Both the position numbers and the translations under genes were made by a program. Shown piece after piece: positions 9,055 to 18,394 of a stretch of 64,000 nucleotides of DNA. The DNA is from Proluteimonas flavola (lineage in GTDB: Bacteria; Pseudomonadota; Gammaproteobacteria; Xanthomonadales; Xanthomonadaceae): assembly GCF_021191705.1 (NCBI RefSeq), contig NZ_JAIWPU010000020.1, positions 1-64,000 on the forward strand, written 5' to 3'. The notes below the pieces were generated by a model. That model had not been told where the DNA came from, made no database searches, and saw only the letters and a program-made list of their open reading frames with translations. The first letter of the stretch is position 1. Each line of letters opens with the position of its first letter.

Positions 9055-9627
9055 ATGTCCGACCCCACGTCCGCGCTCCGGATCGCACTGCAACCGCTGC
9101 CCTACGTGGACCTGCTGGCGCCGCGCGCGGCGTCCGACATCACCCTGGTCGTCATCCACTGCACCGAACTCCCTGACCTCGCCACGGCGCGCGTCTACGG
9201 CGAGCGCGTGCTCTACGACAGCGGCGCCGGCGCTAGCGGCCACTGGTACATCGACCGCGACGGCGCCATCGTCGAATACGTGCCGGCGACGCGCGTCGCC
9301 CATCACGTGCGCGGCCACAACGCGCAGTCGGTCGGTATCGAACTGGTCAACACCGGACGCTTCCCGGACTGGTACGACAGCCGCCACCAGGCGATGGACG
9401 AGGCCTACACGCCGGCGCAGATCGAAGCACTCGTTGCGTTGCTCGCGCATCTGCGCGCGACGCTGCCCGCGCTGCGCGAGATCGCCGGGCACGAGGATCT
9501 GGACACCGACCGCGTGGCCGCCAGCGACGATCCCGCCCTGACCGTGGCCCGCAAGCGCGATCCCGGCCCGATGTTCCCGTGGGCGGACGTGCTGGCCCGC
9601 GTGCCGCTGACCCGCGTCGGCGTCTGA
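9055..9627 (+). CDS. N-acetylmuramoyl-L-alanine amidase, AmpD-like
   Basis: A 190-residue amidase_2 domain protein without signal peptide, so probably cytoplasmic like AmpD, which cleaves anhydro-muropeptides during wall recycling. The zinc ligands are visible as VVIHCTEL, the histidine pair in VAHHVRGHNAQSVGIELVN, and the late RDPGPMFPW motif of the AmpD family. The loop IAGHEDLDTDRVAASDDP before it is longer than in E. coli AmpD. It lies divergent from the MOSC gene with a very short gap, so the promoters must overlap. If AmpD-like, it would influence beta-lactamase regulators, but no ampR is in the window. Confidence 0.85.
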   Translation: MSDPTSALRIALQPLPYVDLLAPRAASDITLVVIHCTELPDLATARVYGERVLYDSGAGASGHWYIDRDGAIVEYVPATRVAHHVRGHNAQSVGIELVNTGRFPDWYDSRHQAMDEAYTPAQIEALVALLAHLRATLPALREIAGHEDLDTDRVAASDDPALTVARKRDPGPMFPWADVLARVPLTRVGV

Positions 9628-9660
9628 ACGCCCGCGTCAGGGCGCGGGCCGCACCCCACC

Positions 9661-9666
9661 TATAAT
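9661..9666 (+). promoter_or_regulatory. Candidate -10 box (TATAAT) for tesB
   Basis: A perfect TATAAT lies 53 bases before the tesB start, in an otherwise very GC-rich gap. No good -35 is visible at 16-18 bases upstream, so this rests on the -10 alone. Confidence 0.35.
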
Positions 9667-9718
9667 CGCCGGCCGGCACGCGTCCCGCGCTGCCGCCCCA
9701 CCGTGCACGGCTCCCGCG

Positions 9719-10606
9719 ATGACCCCGCCCGTTTCCGAACTGATCGACCTGCTCAGCCTCGAGCGCCTCGAAGACAACCTGTTCCGCGGCCAGAGCCGCG
9801 ACATCGGCACCAAGTACGTGTTCGGTGGCCAGGTGCTGGGCCAGGCGCTGTCGGCCGCGCAGGCCACGATGACCAGCCCGCGCCCGGCGCATTCGCTGCA
9901 TGCGTATTTCCTGCGCGCCGGCGATGTGGATGCGCCGATCGTCTACGACGTCGACCGCACCCGCGACGGCGGCAGCTTCTCGGTGCGCCGCGTGACCGCG
10001 ATCCAGCACGGCAAGGTGATCTTCTTCTGCGCGGCCTCGTTCCAGGAAGAGGAAGCCGGCGCCGAGCATCAGTTGACGATGCCGGAAGTGCCGGCGCCCG
10101 AGGACATCGCGCCGCAGGATCCGCTGCCGGCCGAAGTGGTGGCCAGGCTGCCGGTGAAGGTGCAGCGCTGGCTCGACCGCAGCGGGCCGTTCGAATTCCG
10201 CCATGTGTACCCGCGCGACGAACTGCATCCACCCAAGCGCCCGCCGTTCCAGCAGATGTGGTTCCGCCTGACCGGGCCGGTCGGCGATGCGCCCGCGCTG
10301 CACCGCGCGCTGCTGGCCTACGCGTCCGATTTCCAGCTGCTGGGCACGGCGACGTTCCCGCACGGCATCAGCTACTACCAGCCGAACGTGCAGATGGCCT
10401 CGCTCGATCACGCGCTGTGGTTCCACCGCCCGTTCCGCGTCGACGACTGGCTGCTGTACTCGCTCGACAGCCCCAGCGCGCAGGGCGCGCGTGGACTCGC
10501 GCGCGGGCAGATCTTCGACCGCACCGGACGGCTGGTCGCCAGCACCGCGCAGGAAGGCATGATCCGCGTGCTGCCGGGCGACGCCGCCGCGCCGAAGGCG
10601 GGCTGA
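9719..10606 (+). CDS. tesB: Acyl-CoA thioesterase II
   Basis: A 295-residue TesB, the cytoplasmic enzyme that hydrolyses medium- and long-chain acyl-CoA to free fatty acid and CoA. It is a double hotdog protein: the first half contains the segment YVFGGQVLGQAL and the second half SLDHALWFHRPFRVDDW with the catalytic aspartate, then QGARGLARGQIFDRTG with the catalytic glutamine region. Length and N terminus agree with E. coli TesB. The next gene starts two bases after its stop, pointing to one transcript. Confidence 0.95.
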   Translation: MTPPVSELIDLLSLERLEDNLFRGQSRDIGTKYVFGGQVLGQALSAAQATMTSPRPAHSLHAYFLRAGDVDAPIVYDVDRTRDGGSFSVRRVTAIQHGKVIFFCAASFQEEEAGAEHQLTMPEVPAPEDIAPQDPLPAEVVARLPVKVQRWLDRSGPFEFRHVYPRDELHPPKRPPFQQMWFRLTGPVGDAPALHRALLAYASDFQLLGTATFPHGISYYQPNVQMASLDHALWFHRPFRVDDWLLYSLDSPSAQGARGLARGQIFDRTGRLVASTAQEGMIRVLPGDAAAPKAG

Positions 10607-10607
10607 G

Positions 10608-11429
10608 ATGCGCCAGGTCTTCTCCAGTCCACGGCTCGAGAATGTCGAACGCGTCGCCGCCCTGCTGCGCGAGGCCGGTATCGAGGTGCAGATCCTCAAC
10701 GGCCGCTCCTACAAGGGCAACCGCCGCAGCAATTTCACTTATCGCGAGGATGCCGGCGGCCCCAGGCCGGCCGTGTGGGTCACCCGCTCCGACGAACAGC
10801 CGCGGGCACGCGAACTGCTGCGCGAGGCCGGACTGCTGCAGAGCCAGCCCTCGGCGCGCAGCTACCTGCAACAGGCCGACGTGGTGTTCGCGCCGGCTGC
10901 CGAAGCGCCGCGCAGGGGCATGACGCGTGCATCCAAGGTGCGCTACACCTTGATCGGCGGTGCGGTGCTGGTGATCGCGCTGTCGTGGTGGAACCGGCCT
11001 TCGACCGACGCGCCTGCCGAGACGCCCGTCGCCGCAGCGCCCGAGCCTGTGCTGGACATGGTGCCGCCGACCGTCGACGCCAGCGAATACCGCGCACCGG
11101 TGCCACGCGCGCTCGCGACGGCCGTACTGGCCGATGCGCTGGCCTCGCAGGCGGGCCCGGTGTGCGTCGCGATCGACGGCGATGCCCCGGCCGCGCCGCT
11201 GCTGGCCGAACTCGAGGCCGGCTATCCCGACGTGCGCCCGTCCTCGACCTGCATCGGCGGTGACGGACAGGCCGCATCGCTGGAGGTCACCAACTACCGC
11301 ACCGACGGCTCCGGCCAGGGCACGGTGGATCTGGTGAGCGGTGGCAGCGACGCCGCGCAGGGCCTGGTCACGCGCACGCTGGATGTCCGCCGCGACGGAC
11401 GCGACTGGCAGTTCGACGCGGCCAACTGA
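10608..11429 (+). CDS. DUF2007-type domain protein with membrane anchor
   Basis: A 273-residue protein. The first 75 residues (VFSSPRLENVERVAALLREAGIEV and VWVTRSDEQPRARELL) look like the DUF2007 putative signal-transducing domain. A single transmembrane segment (YTLIGGAVLVIALSWW) at about 112-127 follows, then an acidic periplasmic tail with two cysteines (GPVCVAIDG, SSTCIGGDG) that may form a disulfide. It begins two bases after the tesB stop. I infer inner-membrane location with the small domain in the cytoplasm; no function is assigned. Confidence 0.75.
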   Translation: MRQVFSSPRLENVERVAALLREAGIEVQILNGRSYKGNRRSNFTYREDAGGPRPAVWVTRSDEQPRARELLREAGLLQSQPSARSYLQQADVVFAPAAEAPRRGMTRASKVRYTLIGGAVLVIALSWWNRPSTDAPAETPVAAAPEPVLDMVPPTVDASEYRAPVPRALATAVLADALASQAGPVCVAIDGDAPAAPLLAELEAGYPDVRPSSTCIGGDGQAASLEVTNYRTDGSGQGTVDLVSGGSDAAQGLVTRTLDVRRDGRDWQFDAAN

Positions 11430-11525
11430 TCGCAGCCGGGCGATCGAGCAGGCATCATGAGGGCGCCGGTCACATCCAGCGCCCGGGTCGCGTCCTTGAA
11501 AGCGACCCGACCTGCAAGGATCGCC

Positions 11526-12710
11526 ATGAACACCATTGCCGCCGACCTCGGCCTCGAAGCCCGGATCCACCTGGAACTGCCCGCCGCGCGTGGCGGCGAC
11601 CAGGCCGCGTACGGCCGCATCGTGCAGATGAGCCAGAACGCGACCACCGCGATCGCGCTGGCGATCACCCGCGACGTGCAGGCCAGCCAGGACATCGCGC
11701 AGGAGGCCTATCTCAAGGCCTGGCAGCAGCTGGGCAGGCTGCAGAACACGACGAGCTTCCTGCCGTGGCTGCGGCAGATCACCCGCAACCTCGCCCGCGA
11801 CTACCTGCGCGCGCGCCGCGAACGCATGGTGGCCGGCGAGGCCGCCGACATCGCCATCGCCCAGGCCGCCGATCCCGACGCCTGTCCGATGCAGCAGATC
11901 ATCGACGACGAGACCGGCCGCGTCGCCGCGAACCTGATTTCCGACCTGCCCGACGACAGCCGCGAAGTGCTGCTGCTGTACTACCGCGAGGGCGGCAATT
12001 CGAAGCAGGTCGCCGCCCTGCTCGGCCTGTCCGATGCCGCCGTGCGCAAGCGCCTGTCGCGCGCACGCCGCAGCCTGCGCGAGGATCTGATGGCGCGCTT
12101 CCAGGAATTCGCGACGAGCTCGGCGCCGGGCACGGCGTTCACGCTGCTGGTGACCGCGGGGCTGGCGGCATTCGCGAAGCCTGCCGCCGCGGGCACGCTG
12201 GCGGGCACTGCAGGCGGTGTATTGGGCGCCGGCATGGTCGGCAAGGCCGCGTGGAGCGGCGCGGGCGCATTCGGCGCCGCCGGTGCCGGACTCGTGTTCG
12301 GCGGCCTGACCACGTGGCTGTGCCGGAAGATGGTCGCCCGCTATGCCGACACCGATGAAGAGCGGCGCGCGATCCTCAAGCTCTACGACCGCTGGTTCGT
12401 CTGGGGTGCGCTGGTCGGTGTGCTGCTCATGTTCGGCGCCGGCTTCGTCGTGGGCGCGAACGAGGGCTCGCCGACCTGGCTGTTGGTATCGGCCCTGCTT
12501 CTGCTTTCGCTCTACAACTATCCGGTGCTGGTCAGCCTGCCGCGGGTGATGAATCCGTTGCTCGCACGCGATGCGGCGCGCGATCCGAAAGGCGCGGCAC
12601 GTCGCGCGCTCGGCTATCGACTGATGTTCGGGCCGAGCGGCTTCATCATTTCCAACCTCGGCGTCGGCGTCATGCTGTTCGTGATGTGGTTGAAGATGGC
12701 GCCGGCGTAA
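11526..12710 (+). CDS. ECF-like sigma factor with C-terminal membrane domain
   Basis: A 394-residue protein. Residues about 24-97 form sigma-70 region 2 (DIAQEAYLKAWQQLGRLQ with the -10 recognition helix) and about 133-188 region 4 (DDSREVLLLYYREGG, then the helix-turn-helix VAALLGLSDAAVRKRLSRAR). Instead of ending there as ECF sigmas do, it continues for some 200 residues with a glycine/alanine-rich hydrophobic stretch and at least three clear transmembrane helices (WFVWGALVGVLLMFGAGFVVG, WLLVSALLLLSLYNYP, and one near the C terminus). ATG 11526 has AAGGA upstream. No separate anti-sigma gene is adjacent; the membrane part may restrain the sigma domain, which is inference. Confidence 0.85.
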   Translation: MNTIAADLGLEARIHLELPAARGGDQAAYGRIVQMSQNATTAIALAITRDVQASQDIAQEAYLKAWQQLGRLQNTTSFLPWLRQITRNLARDYLRARRERMVAGEAADIAIAQAADPDACPMQQIIDDETGRVAANLISDLPDDSREVLLLYYREGGNSKQVAALLGLSDAAVRKRLSRARRSLREDLMARFQEFATSSAPGTAFTLLVTAGLAAFAKPAAAGTLAGTAGGVLGAGMVGKAAWSGAGAFGAAGAGLVFGGLTTWLCRKMVARYADTDEERRAILKLYDRWFVWGALVGVLLMFGAGFVVGANEGSPTWLLVSALLLLSLYNYPVLVSLPRVMNPLLARDAARDPKGAARRALGYRLMFGPSGFIISNLGVGVMLFVMWLKMAPA

Positions 12711-12778
12711 CCGCACGACACCCCGGCCGATTGCCTGCTGCTCCAGCCGGATGATGTCCGCACCCGCGCCGCACGAAC

Positions 12779-12808
12779 GAAAAGGCCGCGCAACGCGCGG
12801 CCTTTCCG
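12779..12808. terminator. Bidirectional terminator
   Basis: A-rich left side, then aaaggccgcgc and gcgcggccttt with a short loop. It lies between the convergent sigma-factor and EF-hand genes and can serve both. Confidence 0.75.
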
Positions 12809-12827
12809 GGGACATGACGCCCGCGAC

Positions 12828-13514
12828 TCAGCGCTGCGGGCGTGCCGGTTGCAGTTCCTCGCGGCTCAGGAAGCCGTCGCGATCCTCGTCGAGCCAGGCG
12901 AAGCGCTCGGCCAGACGCGGCATCTTCTCCGACACCTCGACGCGGCTCAGCTTGCCGTCGTTGTTGAGGTCGGCCTCGCGGAACTTCGCATCGAAACGGC
13001 GCTCGCCCTCGGCGCGGCGCTCGGCGGACTTCGCGGTGTGCCAGGTACGCAGCTCGCTGCGGGTGAGATAGCCGTCGCGGCTGGTGTCGATCGCATCGAA
13101 GTCCGCGACCAGATCGAAACCACCACCCTTGTGCGAACGCGGGCCGCCCGGGCCACGCTGCGGACGCTCGCCACCCGCATCGGAGCTGCGTGCGCCTTCA
13201 CGGCGCGGGCCCTCGGCACGCGGGCCTTCACCCCGCGCGGCGCGTTCGGTGCGATGCGCATCCAGGCGTGCCTGCCGGGCCTGCTGACCTGCCTGCGCTT
13301 CGGCCCGGCTGATGCGGCCGTCGTTGTCGGTGTCGAGTCGCGCGAGCGCGTCGACACGGTCGCCGCCGTGACCGCGCGTGCCATGGCCGCGATGACGTTC
13401 GCCATCGGGCTTGGCCGCCTGCGCGCCTGCGACCGGCGCCTGCGCGGCGGCCGCGCCGATCGTGGTGATGGACAGCGCCGCCAGCAGCGCGGTGGTGATG
13501 AGCCTCGTCTTCAT
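12828..13514 (-). CDS. Secreted EF-hand calcium-binding protein with four loops
   Basis: A 228-residue protein with a Sec signal peptide ([24 protein letters not shown]). Four canonical 12-residue EF loops are visible: [36 protein letters not shown] and [12 protein letters not shown], each with the terminal glutamate, so all four should bind Ca. Between the first and second lies a long Arg/Gly/Glu-rich linker of about 90 residues, probably disordered. Periplasmic or extracellular calcium binding is inferred; the partner is unknown. The start at 13514 was chosen because it gives the signal peptide. Confidence 0.88.
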   Translation of the reverse strand: MKTRLITTALLAALSITTIGAAAAQAPVAGAQAAKPDGERHRGHGTRGHGGDRVDALARLDTDNDGRISRAEAQAGQQARQARLDAHRTERAARGEGPRAEGPRREGARSSDAGGERPQRGPGGPRSHKGGGFDLVADFDAIDTSRDGYLTRSELRTWHTAKSAERRAEGERRFDAKFREADLNNDGKLSRVEVSEKMPRLAERFAWLDEDRDGFLSREELQPARPQR

Positions 13515-13662
13515 GGGTGTGTTCCCGTTGCCGCGGCACCGTGCCGCTGTGCAGGGGTCAACGCCCGCACCGCGCGCGGCGTTGACCGACCGCCCGCCCG
13601 GTTCAGCCCGCGGTCGGCGAACCGGTCGCGCCGCCTGCGACGCCGGTGCGTATCCTGCCGGC

Positions 13663-14415
13663 ATGCAGAACCCGTTGCGCCCTGCCCCAGAACCCGATGC
13701 CGGCACAGGCGAGCTGCGCCTGTTCCACACCGCGCCGCATGCCTGCGGATACTGGCCCGACCGCGAAGCGCGCGACCTGGTGCTCGATCCGCGCGATCCG
13801 CGCCTGGGCAGCGTCTATCCGCAGGCGTTGCGCTGGGGCTTCCGACGTTCCGGCGACATCGTCTATCGCCCGCATTGCGGCGACTGCCGCGCGTGCACCG
13901 CGGTGCGCATTCCCGTCGATGCCTTCGTGCCCAACCGCAGCCAGCGCCGCACGCTCGCGCGCAACGCGGACATCGACGCACGCGTGGTGCCGGCAGAACG
14001 CGACGACGAACGGCTCGCGCTGTACCGGAAGTATCTGGTGTCGCGCCATCCGGCCGGTGGCATGGACGACCACGGCGCGCACGAATTCGACCAGTTCCTG
14101 ATCGGCAGCTGGAACGAAGGCCGGCTGCTGGAACTGCGCCTGCACGGGCAACTGGTCGCGGTCGCGGTGACCGATCTGGCCGAGGACGCGCTGTCGGCCG
14201 TCTACACTTTCTACGACCCCGACTTCGTGTCACGCGGGCTCGGCACACTGGCGATCCTGCGACAGATCGCCTGGGCGCAGCGCGACCGCCGGCGCTATCT
14301 CTATCTCGGCTACTGGATCGATGGACACCGCAAGATGGCTTACAAACGCAATTTCCAGCCGCTCGAAGGCTTCGATGGCCGCCAGTGGCGCCCGTTGACG
14401 GACGCCGCGCCATGA
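13663..14415 (+). CDS. bpt: Aspartate/glutamate leucyltransferase (arginyltransferase family)
   Basis: A 250-residue Bpt-type aminoacyl-tRNA protein transferase. It adds Leu (or Arg) from tRNA to N-terminal Asp/Glu of proteins, marking them for ClpAP through ClpS. The N-terminal domain contains [14 protein letters not shown] and the cysteine motif [16 protein letters not shown]; the C-terminal GNAT-like domain holds [20 protein letters not shown] and [19 protein letters not shown], all strongly conserved. Length is standard. Its stop overlaps the next start as ATGA. clpS and clpA are not in the window. Confidence 0.93.
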   Translation: MQNPLRPAPEPDAGTGELRLFHTAPHACGYWPDREARDLVLDPRDPRLGSVYPQALRWGFRRSGDIVYRPHCGDCRACTAVRIPVDAFVPNRSQRRTLARNADIDARVVPAERDDERLALYRKYLVSRHPAGGMDDHGAHEFDQFLIGSWNEGRLLELRLHGQLVAVAVTDLAEDALSAVYTFYDPDFVSRGLGTLAILRQIAWAQRDRRRYLYLGYWIDGHRKMAYKRNFQPLEGFDGRQWRPLTDAAP

Positions 14416-15638
14416 GCCGCACGTGGCTGATCGTCCTGCTCGCCTGCGCAGTCGTCGGACTGCTCGCCGCCTGCGTGCGCGTCAACACGCATGGCGACGC
14501 GCCGCGCACCGCTGGCGCAGATTCGCCCGGCACGCTGCGCATCGCGACCTACAACACCTCGCTCAACAGCGACGAAGCCGGCGGCCTGCTCGAGCGCCTG
14601 CAAGGCGATGACGCAGGCGCGCGCAAGGTCGCCGCGGTGCTGCAGCAGTTGCGTCCCGACATCGTGCTGCTCAACGAGTTCGACTACGTCGCCGACGGCA
14701 GCGCCGCCGAACTGTTCCAGCAGCGCTGGCTCGAACGCGCCCAGCCCGGCGGCGGCGCGCCGCTGCGCTATCCGTACCGCTATCTCGCACCGGTGAACAC
14801 CGGCGTACAGAGCGGTCTGGATCTCGACGACAACGGCACCATCGGCGGCGATGGCCGCGAACGCGGCAACGATGCCTGGGGCTACGGCCTGCATCCCGGC
14901 CAGTACGGCATGCTGCTGCTGTCGCGGTATCCGATCGATGCCGCCACTGCGCGCACGTTCCAGTTGCTGGAGTGGAACGCGATGCCCGACGCGCGGCGCC
15001 CGCGTCATCCCGATGGCCGTCCGTTCCATGCCGATACCACGTGGTCGCAACTGCGGCTGTCGTCGAAGTCGCACTGGGACGTGCAGGTACGCGCGCCCGG
15101 GGGCGTGATCCACGTGCTGGCCTCGCATCCCACACCGCCCGCGTTCGACGGGCCGGAAAAGCGCAACGTCGCGCGCAATCACGACGAGATCCGCTTCTGG
15201 ACCGAGTACCTGTCGCCGGGCACGCACGAGTGGCTGTGCGACGACGCCGGCCGTTGCGGTGGGCTCGAACCCGATGCGCGCTTCGTGATCCTCGGCGATC
15301 TCAACAACGACCCCGTCGACGGCGCCGGCGACCACACCGCGATCGTCGAGCTGCTCGAACATCCGCGCGTGCTGCGCATGGCCACGCCGCGCAGCGAAGG
15401 CGCGATCGAGGCCGCCGATGCCGACGGCGGCGCGAACGCCGAGCATCGCGGCTCGGCCGCGCACGACACCGGCAGCTTCGGACCGCGCGTGGGCAACCTG
15501 CGCCTCGACTATGCGCTGCCGTCGGTGGGCCACGCCCCCGTCGGCAACGGCGTGTTCTGGCCGCGCAGCGACGCGGCGCATGCCGACATCGTCGACGGCA
15601 CCGATCATCGACTGGTGTGGGTCGACGTGACGCAATAA
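14412..15638 (+). CDS. Endonuclease/exonuclease/phosphatase-family lipoprotein
   Basis: A 408-residue protein. The N terminus is a lipoprotein signal ([17 protein letters not shown], lipobox LAAC at about residues 18-21). The EEP-fold core carries [21 protein letters not shown] with the metal-binding glutamate, [14 protein letters not shown] with the Asp-Asn pair, and a final [11 protein letters not shown] with the catalytic Asp-His. This combination indicates a metal-dependent phosphodiesterase, nuclease or phosphatase anchored in the envelope, so possibly for nutrient scavenging. The start overlaps the bpt stop by four bases, so translation is coupled, although the functions look unrelated. 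Confidence 0.85.
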   Translation: MSRTWLIVLLACAVVGLLAACVRVNTHGDAPRTAGADSPGTLRIATYNTSLNSDEAGGLLERLQGDDAGARKVAAVLQQLRPDIVLLNEFDYVADGSAAELFQQRWLERAQPGGGAPLRYPYRYLAPVNTGVQSGLDLDDNGTIGGDGRERGNDAWGYGLHPGQYGMLLLSRYPIDAATARTFQLLEWNAMPDARRPRHPDGRPFHADTTWSQLRLSSKSHWDVQVRAPGGVIHVLASHPTPPAFDGPEKRNVARNHDEIRFWTEYLSPGTHEWLCDDAGRCGGLEPDARFVILGDLNNDPVDGAGDHTAIVELLEHPRVLRMATPRSEGAIEAADADGGANAEHRGSAAHDTGSFGPRVGNLRLDYALPSVGHAPVGNGVFWPRSDAAHADIVDGTDHRLVWVDVTQ

Positions 15639-15796
15639 GTCGACGCCGCAATGTTCGACACGCCACGACGTACATGATCGCTTGACCTGCTGGTGAACCG
15701 GCGCGATCATCCGCGCCGCCAGCTCCGAGCCATTCCAGGTTTTCTTGCCAGCCACGGGCGCAATGCCCGCCTCTTCTTGCTGACAGGAATCCCCGC

Positions 15797-18394
15797 ATGC
15801 ATCGCCTCACCCTGGCCATTTCGCTGGCCCTCGCCGCCATGTCCGTGCAGGTCGTGGCCCAGACCCCCGACCCCGCCGCGCAGCAGCAGGATGCCGAAGC
15901 GCCGGCACCCGCCCCTTCGAGTGCCGATACGGCGCAGGCTGCCGGCGCATTGCGCTTCGGACCGCTCCGCGTACAGGGCGGTCCGGTGTTCCGCTACCAG
16001 GAGGGCATGTCGCTGGGCGAGGACTACATCCGTCAGACCAACACTGCCGACGGCGACCTGGCCACGCTGCTGCGGATCAATCCGGCGGTGCAGTTTTCCG
16101 ACACAGCACGCACCGCGCGAAACGGTGGCGAAATCCGTCCGGCCGACATCAGCATCAACGGCGCGCCGTACTACCAGAATCTTTTCCTCGTCGATGGCGC
16201 CAGCTTCAACAACGACATCGACCCTGCGAACAACATCTATGATTCGAGCAGCGTGTTGGTCACCAGCTTCTTCGACGTGCCCGGCACCAGCCAGGGCATT
16301 GCACTGGACACCGAGCTTCTGGAAGGCGTGGATGTCTACGACAGCAACGTGCCGGCCAGTTTCGGCGGGTTCACCGGCGGCGTCGTCGATGCACGCACAC
16401 GGCGAGCGCGCGATGCGTTCTCCGGCAAGGCCTGGTTCCGCATCGCCCGCTCGGCCTGGGACGAGATCCTGATCGCCGAGGGCAATGAGACGGCATTCGC
16501 CGAATCCTCGACCTATCTCCGGCAGCCGAACTACGACAAGCAGAAGTTCGGACTGCGACTGGAGGGGCGGACGGAACAGGGCCTGGGCATCATCGGCACG
16601 ATCACCCAGACCCGATCGACGATCCCCCTGAAGGGCTACAACACGACTGACAGCACCATCGACGCCAACATCAAGGACCAGACGCGCAAGAACACCGCGA
16701 TCTCGCTCAACATGGACTGGGCGAATGACGACGGTGTGTCGCTCGGGGTTTCGCTGCAGCATGCGCCGACCGACGAGCGCTACTTCATCGTCAACCAGAA
16801 GGACTCCTGGATGGACCTGAAGTCTGGCGGGCCTGTGATGTCGTTCCGCGCGGACTTCGAACGCGGCGCCTGGCGTTTTGGCAACACCCTGAGCTACAGC
16901 GACGTGGAGAGTTCGCGCGATACGCCGGTGGACTACTGGAAATCCTGGGCACGTTCCGAAGACAAGAACTGGAACTCGGCGAACGCCAATAGCGAGGGCA
17001 GCGGCGGCAGCATCAACCAGCACGACCGCAAGATCGCCTACAGTTTCAGGGCGACACGCGACCGGTTCACCGTCGGCGCGACCGAGCACGCGCTCAGCGG
17101 TGGCTTCGGCTATCAGCGGCGCGACGCGTTCTACGAACGCCCGAATGCCCATGCCTACTACTACACACCCACCGCCACCACCAGCTGCACACTGTCCGAC
17201 GGCACCATCGACACGGATACCTGCTCACTGTCCCCCGTCATCGGCACGCGCGCCCAGGTCGTCAACGGCCGAGGTCAGTTTCTCGCACGCGCGATCGTCT
17301 ATCGCGCCGGGAGCGTGGACGTCGAAGGCGACGAGTGGAACGCCTGGGTGCAGGACGACATCGGCATCGGCAACTGGAGCATCCGTCCGGGCCTGCGCTT
17401 CGACGACGACAGCATCTGGAGCCGCCCATCCCTCGCACCCCGCCTGTCCGCGTCGTGGGACGTGTCGGGCGACGGCAGCACGGTGGTGACCGGCGGCGCG
17501 AACCGCTACTACGGCCGCAACTTCTTCACCTACCTCATGCGGGAAGCGCGCGGCAAGCTCGCGACCGAGAAGACCCGGACCAGCGCGTCACAGCTGTGGG
17601 ACGACGTCCCCGGCACGGTCCAGACCACCAACAACCGCGTCTCCGATCTGGACATCCCCTACACCGACGAGTGGACGCTCGGCGTCCGCCAGCAGTTCGC
17701 CGGCTTCGACGTCAACCTCAAGTACGTGGACCGCGACAGCCGCAGGCAGGTGCTGCGCCAGAGCGTACGCAGCGGCGACACCTCGGGCTACTACCAGACG
17801 AACGTCTACGAGTACAACAACAACGGGCGTAGCGAGAGCGGCCTCTACTCGCTGACCGTAACCCCGACCGCACACTTGAATGCGTTCGGCACCCGCACCG
17901 GATTCACGTTCGCGTTCGACCACAGCGACATCCGTCGCAACTTCAACGACTACGACACCGCCTGGAACGAGGACACGTTCAACGAGCTGATCGTCTACAA
18001 GGGCGACGTGATCTCCAAGTACGACATCCCGGCGACGAACTTCAGCCGTCCGTGGACCGCACGCCTCTCCACGCAGACCCGCTTCGAGGCGCTGGGGCTG
18101 TCCTGGAGCAACTTCCTGCGCTACCGGGCGGGCTACCGCGACATCGGCGTCGTCGACGAAACCGAGATCGACGGCACCTACGTCGACGTCTACGACGATG
18201 TCGACTATCCGCGCAGTTGGACCTGGGATTCGACGGTCGAGTACGACCTGCCGCTGCCCGGGATCGATGCCTACGTCAGGGTGGAGGCGACCAACGTGCT
18301 CAACCGCATGAACCGGATCGTCGGCACCACAGCCACCGGCGTCTACTACGAACCCGGCCGCAGCTACTGGCTCGAGGTCGGCTACCGGTTCTGA
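15797..18394 (+). CDS. TonB-dependent outer-membrane receptor
   Basis: An 865-residue receptor: signal peptide (MHRLTLAISLALAAMSVQVVAQ), a Pro/Ala-rich linker, a plug domain (about residues 60-200, including ADISINGAPYYQNLFLVDGAS), and a long beta-barrel ending YWLEVGYRF with the C-terminal aromatic needed for outer-membrane insertion. Such receptors import scarce ligands using TonB energy. The ligand is not readable. Its stop overlaps the start of a di-heme peroxidase gene (TGATG), a strong sign that both act together. A mid-barrel loop has two cysteines (TTSCTLSDG, DTCSLSP). Confidence 0.92.
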   Translation: MHRLTLAISLALAAMSVQVVAQTPDPAAQQQDAEAPAPAPSSADTAQAAGALRFGPLRVQGGPVFRYQEGMSLGEDYIRQTNTADGDLATLLRINPAVQFSDTARTARNGGEIRPADISINGAPYYQNLFLVDGASFNNDIDPANNIYDSSSVLVTSFFDVPGTSQGIALDTELLEGVDVYDSNVPASFGGFTGGVVDARTRRARDAFSGKAWFRIARSAWDEILIAEGNETAFAESSTYLRQPNYDKQKFGLRLEGRTEQGLGIIGTITQTRSTIPLKGYNTTDSTIDANIKDQTRKNTAISLNMDWANDDGVSLGVSLQHAPTDERYFIVNQKDSWMDLKSGGPVMSFRADFERGAWRFGNTLSYSDVESSRDTPVDYWKSWARSEDKNWNSANANSEGSGGSINQHDRKIAYSFRATRDRFTVGATEHALSGGFGYQRRDAFYERPNAHAYYYTPTATTSCTLSDGTIDTDTCSLSPVIGTRAQVVNGRGQFLARAIVYRAGSVDVEGDEWNAWVQDDIGIGNWSIRPGLRFDDDSIWSRPSLAPRLSASWDVSGDGSTVVTGGANRYYGRNFFTYLMREARGKLATEKTRTSASQLWDDVPGTVQTTNNRVSDLDIPYTDEWTLGVRQQFAGFDVNLKYVDRDSRRQVLRQSVRSGDTSGYYQTNVYEYNNNGRSESGLYSLTVTPTAHLNAFGTRTGFTFAFDHSDIRRNFNDYDTAWNEDTFNELIVYKGDVISKYDIPATNFSRPWTARLSTQTRFEALGLSWSNFLRYRAGYRDIGVVDETEIDGTYVDVYDDVDYPRSWTWDSTVEYDLPLPGIDAYVRVEATNVLNRMNRIVGTTATGVYYEPGRSYWLEVGYRF

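Noticed and set aside
10368-12815. Open frame of about 815 codons antisense to the tesB, DUF2007 and sigma-factor genes
   Set aside because: It spans three well-supported genes on the other strand and shows no domain.
12849-14411. Open frame upstream of and in phase with the EEP lipoprotein gene
   Set aside because: It runs antisense to the EF-hand gene and out of frame with bpt; the signal peptide at 14412 and the ATGA overlap fix the real start there.
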